A stretch of DNA of 64,000 nucleotides from NCBI RefSeq assembly GCF_044762745.1, contig NZ_JBIWEX010000003.1, forward strand, positions 1 through 64,000. The letters run 5' to 3'. The DNA comes from Psychrobacillus sp044762745. Lineage in GTDB: Bacteria; Bacillota; Bacilli; Bacillales_A; Planococcaceae. Both the position numbers and the translations under genes were made by a program. This document shows positions 1 through 9,178 of this stretch, piece by piece. The notes under the pieces are model-generated. The model was not told where the DNA came from and searched no databases. It saw only the letters and a program-made list of their open reading frames with translations. The first letter of the stretch is position 1; every line of letters starts with the position of its first letter.

Positions 1-274
1 AGAAGCTGACTTCTTGGGACCATTCGGGCTTTAGCGCTGCCGCAGCACGAATATCATTTGCAATTCCTAAGCGACGGAAATGCTCCATGGAACGTGCATT
101 TGTTGTTTTCGCACGAGGGCGTAAATGTGAAACTTCCTTACGTGGTTCAACGATGACCACTTTTATGCCACGTAAACCTAGTTCCATCGCTGTAGAAAGT
201 CCAACAGGGCCCCCACCAACTACTAGCACTTCAATTGAATCAGAGAAAAAATCTACCTTTTGAAAAACTGACAT
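1..274 (-). CDS. FAD-dependent aromatic monooxygenase, N-terminal part (cut by window edge)
   Basis: Only the first 91 codons are in the window. The N-terminus has a beta strand followed by VGGGPVGLS, a Rossmann GxGxxG FAD-binding motif, then the acidic end of the second strand (VIVEPR). Shortly after it reads RAKTTNARSMEHFRRLG, typical of the phenol hydroxylase/MhpA/TfdB class of flavoprotein monooxygenases that use NAD(P)H and O2 to hydroxylate aromatic rings. The ATG at 274 is preceded by AAGGGG about 12 bases upstream. It is the most downstream visible gene of the left minus-strand catabolic run and would supply a hydroxylated ring for the extradiol enzyme. The exact substrate cannot be read. 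Confidence 0.8.
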   Translation of the reverse strand, partial: MSVFQKVDFFSDSIEVLVVGGGPVGLSTAMELGLRGIKVVIVEPRKEVSHLRPRAKTTNARSMEHFRRLGIANDIRAAAALKPEWSQEVSF

Positions 275-317
275 TATTCATCTACCCCTTACATTTTCAT
301 AATGCCGCTTATGACAT

Positions 318-1757
318 TTATTCTTGAACATTGAATACGATCATGCGAATTTCTGACATCTCTTCTACAGAAAATCTTGGGCCTTCTCGTCCTGCTCCAC
401 TCTTATCGATTCCACCATATGGCATAATGTCTGCACGATATGCTGATGTATCATTAATAATTACGCCACCAGTGCGTATTTTCTTCGCTGCTTTCCATGC
501 TAAGTCAACATTTTTCGTAAATACGCCAGCTTGTAAACCGTATTCAGAATCATTTACAAGGTCAATTGCATCATCAAATGTTTTATAAGGAACGATAGAT
601 GCTGTTGGTCCAAATACTTCTTCACATACTACTTTCATGGTTGGCTTCACATTCGTTAGAATCGTTGGATACATAATCGAACCTTCACGATTTCCACCAA
701 CAATGACTTTTGCACCATCACGAATAGCTTCTGTTACCCATTCTTCCACACGTTCCGCTTCTTTTAAGCTAATCATTGGTCCCACGTCAGTTGCAGAATC
801 TAATGGATTACCAACAACTAGGCATTTCGTTGCTTCTTCTATTTTTTGTGTGAACTCTTCCATAATTTTTTCATGTACATAAATACGTTGAACGGATACA
901 CAAAATTGACCTGCTGAACCAAATGCTCGTTTTGCTAATAATTCTGCTGCTAAATCGATATCCGCATCTTCATGCACAATATTGCCTGAGTTGTTACCTA
1001 GCTCTAATGTTACGCGGTTGAAGCCGCTATTTTTTTTAATTTGTAAACCTACAGATGGACTACCTGTGAATGTCACCATTTTTTTGCCTGGATGCGCAAC
1101 TAAATAATCACCAATTGTACTTCCTGAACCGATTACTAAATTAATATAGCCACTTGGTAAACCCGCTTCTTCTAATAATTTACATAAAAGAATCGCTGTT
1201 AATGGCGTTGTCGATGCTGGTTTTAAAACGATTGCACATCCCGCAGCTATTGCCGGTGCTACTTTATGCACAACTAAATTTATCGGAAAGTTAAATGGTG
1301 TTACCGCTGCAATAACACCAACAGGGACACGAATATAAAGACCCATGCGATTTTCTGATCCTGGTACAGCATCTAATGGTATTGTCTCACCATGAATACG
1401 TTTTGCTTCTTCTGAAGCAGTTTTAATAACTTGTACTGCTCGATTTACTTCGACAATTGCATCTTTGATTGGTTTACCAGCTTCTCTAGCGATCAATCGT
1501 GCCATCACATCGACATTTTTCTCAACAAGCTCGGCTGTCCGGTTTAATATTTCGTAACGTTCATGTGCTGGAAGAGGGCGATTTTTCATCGCCTCATTTG
1601 CCGCATCAACTGCTTGATCTACATTTTGCTGACTTGCAACTGTAACTTCGCCAATCACTTCATCCGTAAACTTGTCATACACTTTCATTTTTTGTTTGGA
1701 CTCTAACCACTGCCCATTAATATACAGGCCTGTTTCGTGCTTAAGTGCTGTAGTCAC
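318..1757 (-). CDS. NAD(P)-dependent aldehyde dehydrogenase
   Basis: A full-length ALDH of 479 residues. The coenzyme loop TPFNFP lies at about 153-158, the general base is Glu252 in LELGNNSGN, and the catalytic Cys286 sits in GQFCVSV. ALDHs oxidise an aldehyde to the acid. The GNNSGN loop, where many ALDHs have GGxxP, and the GQFC active site suggest the lactaldehyde/sulfolactaldehyde/glyceraldehyde-3-P-like branch rather than the betaine type (family inference). The start is GTG with AGAGG five bases upstream. It lies 17 bases after the ornithine cyclodeaminase homologue, so it is probably co-transcribed. In this cluster it may oxidise a ring-cleavage semialdehyde, but that role is inferred. 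Confidence 0.9.
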   Translation of the reverse strand: MTTALKHETGLYINGQWLESKQKMKVYDKFTDEVIGEVTVASQQNVDQAVDAANEAMKNRPLPAHERYEILNRTAELVEKNVDVMARLIAREAGKPIKDAIVEVNRAVQVIKTASEEAKRIHGETIPLDAVPGSENRMGLYIRVPVGVIAAVTPFNFPINLVVHKVAPAIAAGCAIVLKPASTTPLTAILLCKLLEEAGLPSGYINLVIGSGSTIGDYLVAHPGKKMVTFTGSPSVGLQIKKNSGFNRVTLELGNNSGNIVHEDADIDLAAELLAKRAFGSAGQFCVSVQRIYVHEKIMEEFTQKIEEATKCLVVGNPLDSATDVGPMISLKEAERVEEWVTEAIRDGAKVIVGGNREGSIMYPTILTNVKPTMKVVCEEVFGPTASIVPYKTFDDAIDLVNDSEYGLQAGVFTKNVDLAWKAAKKIRTGGVIINDTSAYRADIMPYGGIDKSGAGREGPRFSVEEMSEIRMIVFNVQE

Positions 1758-1773
1758 TCCAACCTCTCCCCAC

Positions 1774-2760
1774 TTAGTTAAATAATTTTGATTCTAAAAA
1801 TTCACCAACATCTGTTCCGATGTTTAATTTTTTTGCTTCTTCATATACTGCACGAGCTGCCATAATATCTTGAATCGCTGTACCAACTGATTTAAATAAT
1901 GTTACTTGATTTTCGCTTGTTCGCACTTTATGTCCTGTAACTAAAGCTGGTAACACGGTTACGATAGATGCATCGTATTTACCTTCTTTAATAGCTTCGA
2001 TTACATCACCTGATTCTTCTTCCAGATGTTTTGTATCGATAACAATTCCATCTGCCTTTGCAAATGTATCCGTATCAATTTCGCGCATCAATGGCATTGT
2101 AGAACCAATAGAGTTTACATGTACGCCAGGGCTTACCCATTTACCTTGGAACGCTACATTATTACCTTTTGTGGAAGTGTTTGTACATACATTGATAATA
2201 TCTACGCCTTCTACTGCTTTCTCAGGTGTGTCCACCGCTTCGATTTTAATACCAAGTTTTTCACTCATTTCAATTGCGAAGGCTTCACGACGAGCAGGTG
2301 TTGGACTGAACACTTTGGCAGAATCGATTTTGCGTACTGCACATACTGCTTCTAAATTTGTACGTCCTTCTAAACCTGAACCAATTAAACCGATCGTTTT
2401 TGCATCTTCACGTGCTAAATATTTAGTTGCTAAACCTGTCGTAGCACCTGTGCGAACCGCTGTAATATATGCTGAATCCATCATTGCTTCTAAATCATTC
2501 GTCTGTTGGTTTATTATTCCGATTAAATAACGGACACTTGGACCACCTTTAAAGAATACTTTAAAACCTTGATAGCCACTTTCATTCATTACTGCTGACA
2601 TAATACGATAGAAACCATCATTGCCAGTACGCATGTTCAAACGTGGCGGGTTCTCTGTATGACCGTTATATTCTTCAACAAGCCCTTTTTCAATTTGATC
2701 AATAATTGTACGCAAATTGATAGCTTGTTTTACATCTTGCGAATTTAATATTAAAGTCAT
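1774..2760 (-). CDS. Ornithine cyclodeaminase / mu-crystallin family protein
   Basis: A 328-residue protein with the family layout: an N-terminal substrate domain and a central Rossmann fold with GSGLEG at about 127-132, preceded by RTGATTGLA near 103. Family members are ornithine cyclodeaminases, alanine dehydrogenases, ketimine reductases and opine-type enzymes, all NAD(P)-dependent on imino or amino acids. The start is ATG with AGGGGTGAT just upstream. It lies 5 bases after the DapA-like gene, so the two are surely one transcript. Its presence suggests that the pathway substrate or an intermediate carries nitrogen, or that the enzyme reduces a keto group. The precise reaction is unknown. 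Confidence 0.88.
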   Translation of the reverse strand: MTLILNSQDVKQAINLRTIIDQIEKGLVEEYNGHTENPPRLNMRTGNDGFYRIMSAVMNESGYQGFKVFFKGGPSVRYLIGIINQQTNDLEAMMDSAYITAVRTGATTGLATKYLAREDAKTIGLIGSGLEGRTNLEAVCAVRKIDSAKVFSPTPARREAFAIEMSEKLGIKIEAVDTPEKAVEGVDIINVCTNTSTKGNNVAFQGKWVSPGVHVNSIGSTMPLMREIDTDTFAKADGIVIDTKHLEEESGDVIEAIKEGKYDASIVTVLPALVTGHKVRTSENQVTLFKSVGTAIQDIMAARAVYEEAKKLNIGTDVGEFLESKLFN

Positions 2761-2765
2761 TTATA

Positions 2766-3809
2766 TCACCCCTTTACTGTAGTTTTTTCTAATGTCGCTA
2801 CCGGATTACGACCGATGAAGAATTCGCGATCGCTCTCTTCAGTTACAGGAATACCCGATTGAATAAGTGCGTTGCGGATTGCAGACATCTGTGAAGCGTT
2901 AATCTTCATTGTTGGTTGACGTAATGGTCCACCATTGAAGCCATTTAACCAAGCTGCATACTTCCAAAGCATACGGTTAACTAGACCAGCACCGTCAGAA
3001 GATGCCATTAATTTACCAACTGCTATACGAGCAGGTTGCATTTTCCAATATTGCTCATATACTTCGTCAATCTTTCCTTCTTTCATTTTGTTAAATAATA
3101 ACGGTAAAGTATCTCCGTACATTTCATAGTTACTAGTACCCATCCATTGGATTGGAATAATATTTCCAATTGCGAACGCATCTTTTTCTAATGGTGTTGT
3201 TACAACTACTTCTTCATTGAATAATTGGTAACATTGAGTGAATCCAGCGATTAGTGGCATACCACCTTCTGCTTTGATGGAAACGATGTTTGGCACATCA
3301 TCAATGAGTTGGCGGATCACTTTTGGATCGATAGCTGCTGGATGTAAGCGTTCGAAGTTCCATAATGGTACTGGAAATAAAATAATGCCGACATCTGTTG
3401 CTTCCGCGAATCTCTTAGTATATTCATAAACACCTTGACTGTCTTCAGGATAGAAGTTAGCAGGATAAGACAGTAATACTAGGTCAACTAATTCTTCCAC
3501 CGCTTGAACAATTTCGATATTTTCTTCTAATGTATTAAAGCTCGCATGGTGAATGAGTTGAAGACGACCTTGTGCTTCATCTGCCACCCATGTTGCAAAT
3601 TGGATATATTCTTCTTTACTCAATGCTAGTTCGGATACTAATAACGTACCAGTGAAGCCTAATTCGATACAACGACGTACGTCATGACGGATCCCCTGTT
3701 CGTTTAATGCTTTTAAGTCTGCTGTGAATGAAGGAATGATCACATTTGCAAGACCGTCTAAATTTTCCTTCGCCCATTTTCTTGCTTCTGCTTTCTGATA
3801 ATATGCCAT
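2766..3809 (-). CDS. DapA-superfamily lyase with an unusual active site
   Basis: A TIM-barrel protein of the dihydrodipicolinate synthase/N-acetylneuraminate lyase superfamily, 347 residues against the usual 290-300. The Schiff-base lysine is Lys179 in VSIKAEGG. Two other hallmarks deviate. The usual YN(I/V)P reads FPVP around 145, so the proton-relay tyrosine is replaced by Phe, and the GTTGE loop is replaced by LLVSE. About 45 extra C-terminal residues follow the barrel. Length and context recall hydratase-aldolases of aromatic catabolism that release pyruvate, but the sequence is not an obvious NahE or PhdJ. RBS AAGGAGAG precedes the ATG. It heads the run lyase, cyclodeaminase homologue, ALDH. 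Confidence 0.82.
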   Translation of the reverse strand: MAYYQKAEARKWAKENLDGLANVIIPSFTADLKALNEQGIRHDVRRCIELGFTGTLLVSELALSKEEYIQFATWVADEAQGRLQLIHHASFNTLEENIEIVQAVEELVDLVLLSYPANFYPEDSQGVYEYTKRFAEATDVGIILFPVPLWNFERLHPAAIDPKVIRQLIDDVPNIVSIKAEGGMPLIAGFTQCYQLFNEEVVVTTPLEKDAFAIGNIIPIQWMGTSNYEMYGDTLPLLFNKMKEGKIDEVYEQYWKMQPARIAVGKLMASSDGAGLVNRMLWKYAAWLNGFNGGPLRQPTMKINASQMSAIRNALIQSGIPVTEESDREFFIGRNPVATLEKTTVKG

Positions 3810-3960
3810 TACTATGACTCTCCTTTTTAAAAATTCTGAAAATATATCACATCTTTATCATATAAAATGTTCCTTATAATGTGAAATACACTAAAATTAT
3901 GCTCGTAATAAGAATTTCTTTTTACCAAAATGAAATACGTCATTTGTAAGTTTAGTAAAC

Positions 3961-5211
3961 TTATACTTTTACTAGACTACTCGATTCTGTTTGTTCCACC
4001 GCTACCTTAGATGGCGATGATTCAATAAGTAAAAATGAGCATAAGAATGCGACAGTTGCTGCACCGGAGCTGATAAATAATGGCGCTGTAAGCCCAAAAG
4101 TATCTGCTGCTATACCACTTATGATTGGATTTAAGAATCCACCAAAGAATTCTCCGATGCCAATCGTTAATCCTATAGCCGCCCCTGCGTATTGAAATGG
4201 CACTGATTCAGTAGGAATTGCAGACATTACTAAAGCAGCGACACCTGTACCTGAAGAAAAGGCGAATACTAAAATAAGGGTAAGCGCTAATGAATCTACG
4301 TATATTAATACAAGTGGCGTAAAGATAGAAAGGAAACCGAATGCAAGCGAAATAGGTTTTCGTCCGATTCGATCTGAAATCGCTGGCACAATAACACCGA
4401 AGAGCGCAAAGCCGGCACCGAACGAAGCCATCACGATACTCATCGTTGATGCTGATACACCTTTTACATTCACTAAAAATAACGGTCCATAAATGTTGAA
4501 GGCCATAATGTATGTCATAAAGGCACTGAAAATAACAATCGATAACCAAACGTTACGATGTTTCAACATTTGCTTAAAGTTAATCTTCTCCTTAGGTGCC
4601 AACGACGAAACTTGTGTAATTTTTGCTTGATCTGGATTTTTGACATACTTAAAAATGACGAACGCTAAAATAACTCCCGGAACGATGGTTAAATAAAATG
4701 CTGTATGCCAATCAAATGCATTCGCTAACGCAACAATTACAAGCGGAGCTAAAAAGCTACCGAACACCGCATTCCCTGTATTCATAGTAAATCCCGAGTT
4801 AAAACCACGGCGGTTTTCGGATGATTCCACAGTCAAAATTGATTGGGTTATTGGAACAATTGGACCTTCCACAAGCCCCATTATTAAACGTAAAACAAAT
4901 AACATCACGAATGATCCAACTAATCCATGCAATAATGAAACCACCGAAAATAATAAGACGAATATTGCTAAAACAGCTTTTTTGCTCTTTGCTTTATCTG
5001 ATAAAATCCCACCTATTGGGCCTGAAATTGACCATGTTATCGCCAATGCTGCACTAACTAAACCGATTTGTGTATTCGTTAAACTAAAATCCTCTTGTAT
5101 AAATGGTATAAGATAGTTAATAGCTAAACGATCAAAGAATACAAACCCGATTGAGAAGAAGAAAATCATCACTAATTTATTCTCATAACTCCAAAATTTC
5201 TTTTTTTCCAT
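3961..5211 (-). CDS. MFS transporter (probable organic-acid importer)
   Basis: A twelve-helix major facilitator of about 416 residues. It has the loop GGILSDKAKSKKA after helix 2, the second-half equivalent SDRIGRKP, and a helix-4 region RLIMGLVEGP typical of the anion:cation symporter branch. The ATG at 5211 fits an AAGGAAGGG Shine-Dalgarno at about 9 bases better than the in-frame GTG at 5220. It is flanked by catabolic enzymes on the same strand, with 151 bases to the lyase gene and 311 to the dioxygenase. The likely role is uptake of the aromatic or acidic substrate of the cluster; the substrate is inferred from context only. Confidence 0.85.
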   Translation of the reverse strand: MEKKKFWSYENKLVMIFFFSIGFVFFDRLAINYLIPFIQEDFSLTNTQIGLVSAALAITWSISGPIGGILSDKAKSKKAVLAIFVLLFSVVSLLHGLVGSFVMLFVLRLIMGLVEGPIVPITQSILTVESSENRRGFNSGFTMNTGNAVFGSFLAPLVIVALANAFDWHTAFYLTIVPGVILAFVIFKYVKNPDQAKITQVSSLAPKEKINFKQMLKHRNVWLSIVIFSAFMTYIMAFNIYGPLFLVNVKGVSASTMSIVMASFGAGFALFGVIVPAISDRIGRKPISLAFGFLSIFTPLVLIYVDSLALTLILVFAFSSGTGVAALVMSAIPTESVPFQYAGAAIGLTIGIGEFFGGFLNPIISGIAADTFGLTAPLFISSGAATVAFLCSFLLIESSPSKVAVEQTESSSLVKV

Positions 5212-5522
5212 TATGAACACCCTTCCTTAAAATCATGTATTGTCCTAGATAAACATAAAAATACGATGATACCGAGATGATTAGTAAAAGCTTACTACCG
5301 TCTGGATTCCTACGAGCAATGAGAAGATCTAATATACAAGCGACGGATTGACACACTCATTTATAACTCGAGGAATAGGAACTGATTTGTGGCGTTAAAT
5401 CAAATTTAATTTCAGAATATTGAAAATATTTTTAGCGTTTTGTTTCATTAGCTTCCTTATTTAAATATTAATAAGAGCCTAAGTTCTTTTTTTGTTATAA
5501 AACTTTGGCGTTTTTTTAAAGA
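5212..5522. other. Intergenic region upstream of the MFS gene
   Basis: About 310 AT-rich bases. I see no ORF with a ribosome site, no tRNA and no strong hairpin. A loose dyad, CTTAT and ATAAG arms about ten bases apart, lies near 5456-5475 and could be an operator for the MFS promoter, but it is imperfect. Confidence 0.4.
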
Positions 5523-6425
5523 TTAAGAGCCTTCCTTCATTGAACTTGGAATTTTCATCCCCCATGAACTAATTGACTTAGAAATATCATCCCAAATAAT
5601 GGTTTCAGCAGAATCATCTACCATTCTAGGCATCTCAGCACTTAATTCATAACGGTTACCAAATGCCCAATAATATGCATAAAGATTTGCCCCTGCTGCA
5701 TGTCGCCCTACTCCGAATTCTAATTCCAAACCATAATGTGCAAGCATATCAAGGGCACGTTTCATATGATCAATATTTTCAAAGCTGAATGCGATATGGT
5801 CAAGTGATTCTTTATCGCCACCGACACCACCCATGAACGCTAATTCATGATGATAATCACGAATACGAGCCCATACAGCACCGTAAACGCCTGGTTTTGG
5901 CATGAAAATATCAGACATTCTAAAGTCTAAAGCTTTTTCTAAAAAGAAAGCTAACTCTTTTGGATCTTTCACTTTTAAACCTAAATGATCTAGATCATGT
6001 GGTCCTGCTCCGTGAAATGTACGAGCTGGTGTAGCTGCTGGGTTAATATATGAAACTGATTTATTAGCAATTGTTATTAGTTCCATACGCAGTGGAATAT
6101 TAGCACCCGGAATATCAAAGCCAATGCCTTTTAATTCGCCTGGTTCACGATCTGTAAATTCAGATACTTGAATACCATAATCTTCTACACGTTTTTTGTA
6201 ATGGATTAGATCATCCTCATTATTTACAGTAAAAGCATAGTGTGCGATGCCTGTACCGCCTGGTGTTAATGCTAAATCGTAATGATGATCGAAACCACAG
6301 CCCAAATAATACGTATCACCTATTTTATCCATTTGTTTCAAACCAAATGCATTGACATTATAATCAAGTGCCTTGCCGATATCTGGAACACGGAGCTCCG
6401 CGTGTGCTAGTCTTTCAATTCCCAT
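5523..6425 (-). CDS. Class I extradiol ring-cleavage dioxygenase (VOC superfamily)
   Basis: A two-domain extradiol dioxygenase of 300 residues, the size of BphC and catechol 2,3-dioxygenases. The C-terminal domain holds the 2-His-1-carboxylate iron site: His147 in LDHLGL, His210 in LDHIAF and Glu260 in NRYELS. His193 in YHHELAF matches the second-shell acid/base of the family. The signature region is present but has AYYWAFGNRYE where the usual form has DPxGxxxE. It should cleave a catechol-type ring with O2 next to the diol (meta-cleavage). RBS AAGGAGG lies 8 bases before the ATG. It is 15 bases downstream of a second VOC gene. The substrate is not recognisable. Confidence 0.85.
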   Translation of the reverse strand: MGIERLAHAELRVPDIGKALDYNVNAFGLKQMDKIGDTYYLGCGFDHHYDLALTPGGTGIAHYAFTVNNEDDLIHYKKRVEDYGIQVSEFTDREPGELKGIGFDIPGANIPLRMELITIANKSVSYINPAATPARTFHGAGPHDLDHLGLKVKDPKELAFFLEKALDFRMSDIFMPKPGVYGAVWARIRDYHHELAFMGGVGGDKESLDHIAFSFENIDHMKRALDMLAHYGLELEFGVGRHAAGANLYAYYWAFGNRYELSAEMPRMVDDSAETIIWDDISKSISSWGMKIPSSMKEGS

Positions 6426-6440
6426 TTATTAATCCTCCTT

Positions 6441-7166
6441 TTATTTGAACATTTCTAGTAGCTCGAAGATCACTGAGTAATCAGATGTCGTATCGATATA
6501 AGCATATTTACCTGAACCATCATAGAGAGGTCCTTCTTGTATTGTTGGGAATCCTAAACTATTGAATAACTTCACTTTTTCATCTAGATTGTCGACTATA
6601 AAAGCAATATGATGCAGACTTTCTCCATTTTTCTCTAATTGTTCAAGCCAAGTACTTCGGGAATCTTTATCCGGCTGAATTAACTCTACTTGAATATGAG
6701 GAGTATCAATAAATGTAAAGTGACTGCGTCCAATTGCTTCCTGTCCTTTGTATGTAGCCACTTTGTTAGCTGCTTCAAATCCAGAATGGAAGATTGTTAA
6801 AGACTCTGCACCTAATAACTCACACCAAGCTTTTTGAGCTTCACGAATATCTTCAACAACAAGCGCAATTTGGACAATTTTATTTGTGCCAAGTAATGCT
6901 TTTCCTTCATATTGGTTATCTCCAGAGCCTATTGATAATGGATCTTCTGTTTTGGGGTCTCCATCCTTTAAAAGTTCGATAAGCGTTTTATATTTCTCAC
7001 GTGTATCTAAAAATGCATGGTTTCCTGTGTTTAGATAGTCTTCCGAAGTTATAGTATCTAATAATTTTGTGAGAGAGTTCATCGCTTTTTCATCATGGAA
7101 CAAGAAACCTATCTTAGTAATTTTGCTCGTCTCGAATTTCAATTTTTTTTGTATAGATCCGGTCAA
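6441..7166 (-). CDS. VOC-fold (glyoxalase/epimerase-like) protein
   Basis: The C-terminal half (from about residue 90) has the methylmalonyl-CoA epimerase/glyoxalase pattern: KIVQIALVVEDI, then LHHIAFIVDNL, ending in YSVIFELLE with a candidate metal Glu. The N-terminal 90 residues look like a degenerate first VOC module (KIGFLFHDEKAM) lacking ligands. It could be an epimerase, isomerase or an accessory ring-opening enzyme. I choose the TTG at 7166, which has AGGAG 8 bases upstream, over the in-frame GTG at 7175 that sits on the Shine-Dalgarno. It precedes the extradiol dioxygenase by 15 bases, so the pair is probably translated from one mRNA. Confidence 0.75.
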   Translation of the reverse strand: MTGSIQKKLKFETSKITKIGFLFHDEKAMNSLTKLLDTITSEDYLNTGNHAFLDTREKYKTLIELLKDGDPKTEDPLSIGSGDNQYEGKALLGTNKIVQIALVVEDIREAQKAWCELLGAESLTIFHSGFEAANKVATYKGQEAIGRSHFTFIDTPHIQVELIQPDKDSRSTWLEQLEKNGESLHHIAFIVDNLDEKVKLFNSLGFPTIQEGPLYDGSGKYAYIDTTSDYSVIFELLEMFK

Positions 7167-7287
7167 TACTACCACTCCTATTTCTCTATTTATCGAATAT
7201 GTTTAAAAGAATCTAAGCATACACGTTACCGTTTTTAGCCTCCCTCCCCAATCTTTCGGTTAAAAAACACCTTAATACATCATTTCA

Positions 7288-8196
7288 CTACACAATTTTG
7301 TTATATTGCGGAAAGTGTTTCATTTCAAGCTCGTTTAGAAATAATGCAATGGATGGATTAGCATTTTCCTTTTTCCATGCAACTCCGATGTCTACTGTAT
7401 GTTTCCAATCCATAATCTCGATACAACGAATAGATGGATTCGCATAGACATGTAAATGCTTCGGTAATATCGCTACACCTAATCCCGATTCAACTAGCAT
7501 TAATACCGTTTCAATGCGTTCAGTATGCATGGAGATATTAGGTAGCGAACCATGACTTGCAAAAAGTGTAATTAAATGATCGTATCCATGAGGAGATTCT
7601 TTGCGATCAAGCATTACAATTGGCTCGTTTGTTAATTCTTTAATAGAAATACTCTGTTTTTTGGCAAGCGGATGATGCTGATCGATAAATACACAATATG
7701 GTTGGGAAAACAAGGAGTGATACTCCCATTCTGCTCGATCCTCTGGCTTAAATGACATGATAAACGCAATATCAACATCATTATTCGTTAGCTTTTCAAT
7801 GACCTCTGCTGTTTGATAATGGTTCATACTGATTTGTACACTTGGATATTTTTCACGAAAACTTTTAATAAAAGAAGGCAAGAAATTCTTAACCGGTGCA
7901 TATAAAAAACCAATGCTTAAGTGACCAATTTCACCAACAGCAGCTTTTTTGGCTCTATTAATCGATTCCTCCGTTTTTTCTAACAGTTCGATCGCGTCAT
8001 CCAAAAAAACTTTGCCAGCATGCGTTAATCTCACGGAATGTTTATCACGTTCGAATAATTTCAAGCCCATCTTTTTTTCTAAACTCGCAATTTGCTGACT
8101 GATTGCTGGTTGTGCCACAAATAATTTTTTAGCTGCCTGTGTAAAATTCAAATGTTCTGCAACAGAAATAAAATAACGTAACTGACGTATTTCCAT
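7288..8196 (-). CDS. LysR-family transcriptional regulator
   Basis: A standard LysR protein of 302 residues. The N-terminal winged helix reads RQLRYFISVAEHLNF, then AAKKLFVAQPAISQQI. The effector domain follows, with VESGLGVAILP near 235. The N-terminus resembles the BenM/CatM/CbbR group, which respond to small aromatic or organic acids. ATG is preceded by AAGGAGGAGG. It lies in line with the catabolic genes rather than divergent from them. It probably controls the adjacent dioxygenase and/or cyclase-BKACE genes. An inverted repeat sits about 55-80 bases upstream of its start. Confidence 0.9.
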   Translation of the reverse strand: MEIRQLRYFISVAEHLNFTQAAKKLFVAQPAISQQIASLEKKMGLKLFERDKHSVRLTHAGKVFLDDAIELLEKTEESINRAKKAAVGEIGHLSIGFLYAPVKNFLPSFIKSFREKYPSVQISMNHYQTAEVIEKLTNNDVDIAFIMSFKPEDRAEWEYHSLFSQPYCVFIDQHHPLAKKQSISIKELTNEPIVMLDRKESPHGYDHLITLFASHGSLPNISMHTERIETVLMLVESGLGVAILPKHLHVYANPSIRCIEIMDWKHTVDIGVAWKKENANPSIALFLNELEMKHFPQYNKIV

Positions 8197-8248
8197 AACC
8201 TCCTCCTTATGGGACTCTTATTTCAATTATTTTTTATTTCCAAATCAT

Positions 8249-8279
8249 TTCGGATTCTATACAAAACACATTATCCGAA
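8249..8279. promoter_or_regulatory. Inverted repeat TTCGGAT-N17-ATCCGAA upstream of the LysR gene
   Basis: Two perfect 7-base arms (8249-8255 and 8273-8279) lie between the cyclase gene and the LysR gene, 53 bases upstream of the LysR start. The position suits an autoregulatory operator. The 17-base spacing is longer than the usual LysR T-N11-A box, so the protein that binds it is uncertain. Confidence 0.35.
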
Positions 8280-8325
8280 TACAGAAGCTAACAAATAATT
8301 AATCATAAGGAATTATTAGTAATCA

Positions 8326-9087
8326 TTATTCGACCATTGCTACTGCACGAACAGAGCCCGCTGTACCGCCTTTAACTTTAATTGGAAAGGCACAGAACTT
8401 AAAACCGTGTCGTACTGGCACTTTATCCAGATTACCTAACTTTTCAATGTGATAATACTCTTTTTTACGACCCATGAAATGCGCAGGGAATAATGCTTCT
8501 TTATTACCAGCTTTTACGTCCGCTACCATTGCACCGAAAGGACGGTCAAATGTGTACGTATCAATCCCCATCAATTTGACCCCTTGTTCAATTAACCATT
8601 CTGTAGCTTCACCTGTCATACCAGGTTGATCTTGAAGATATTTCTCTTCATAAATATATTTGTCATAGCCTGTCATTAATAAAACGATATCTCGCGGTTT
8701 AATTGTATAGTCGATTTCTGCAAGTGATTGCTTTAAATCTTCGACTGTTATACCGCTTCTTGGCTCTTTATGACGCAAATCTAAAATAACGCCATCTCCA
8801 TAAAAGTCTTCTAACGGTAACTCATCGATTGTTCGAGACGGCTTCCCCTCTGTAATTGGGCCAAAATGAATCGGAGCATCACAATGTGTCCCAATATGTG
8901 TAAATACTTCTGCACTGACACTTTCAACAGCTAATGCTAGACCGTCCTGAAAATCACTCGGCGCAATATTTAGCTTCTTCGCTAAAAGCTCTGCTTGCTC
9001 TTCGCTAGTGGAGAGTTCAACTTTTGGTGGCCATGGCTCTGCAAAATGATTGGGTTCCCAATAAACACTTAAATCATACAAGTTCAA
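8326..9087 (-). CDS. Cyclase-family metal-dependent hydrolase
   Basis: A 253-residue member of the cyclase/kynurenine formamidase family (Pfam Cyclase). The metal motif HIGTHCDAPIHF starts at His64, giving ligands His64, His68 and Asp70, with His74 in the active site. Family members hydrolyse N-formyl amides, isatin or lactone-like rings. Start is TTG with GGAGGG 8-9 bases upstream. It follows the BKACE gene with a 91-base gap on the same strand. It may hydrolyse an amide or lactone produced in the pathway; no specific substrate can be assigned. Confidence 0.85.
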   Translation of the reverse strand: MNLYDLSVYWEPNHFAEPWPPKVELSTSEEQAELLAKKLNIAPSDFQDGLALAVESVSAEVFTHIGTHCDAPIHFGPITEGKPSRTIDELPLEDFYGDGVILDLRHKEPRSGITVEDLKQSLAEIDYTIKPRDIVLLMTGYDKYIYEEKYLQDQPGMTGEATEWLIEQGVKLMGIDTYTFDRPFGAMVADVKAGNKEALFPAHFMGRKKEYYHIEKLGNLDKVPVRHGFKFCAFPIKVKGGTAGSVRAVAMVE

Positions 9088-9178
9088 TTTTCTTTCCCTC
9101 CAAAGACTAAAGTTTTAATAAAAAGAAAGGTGTTACTAATGCAATGTCGTAACTCCGCCCACATATTAAAACTATTCA

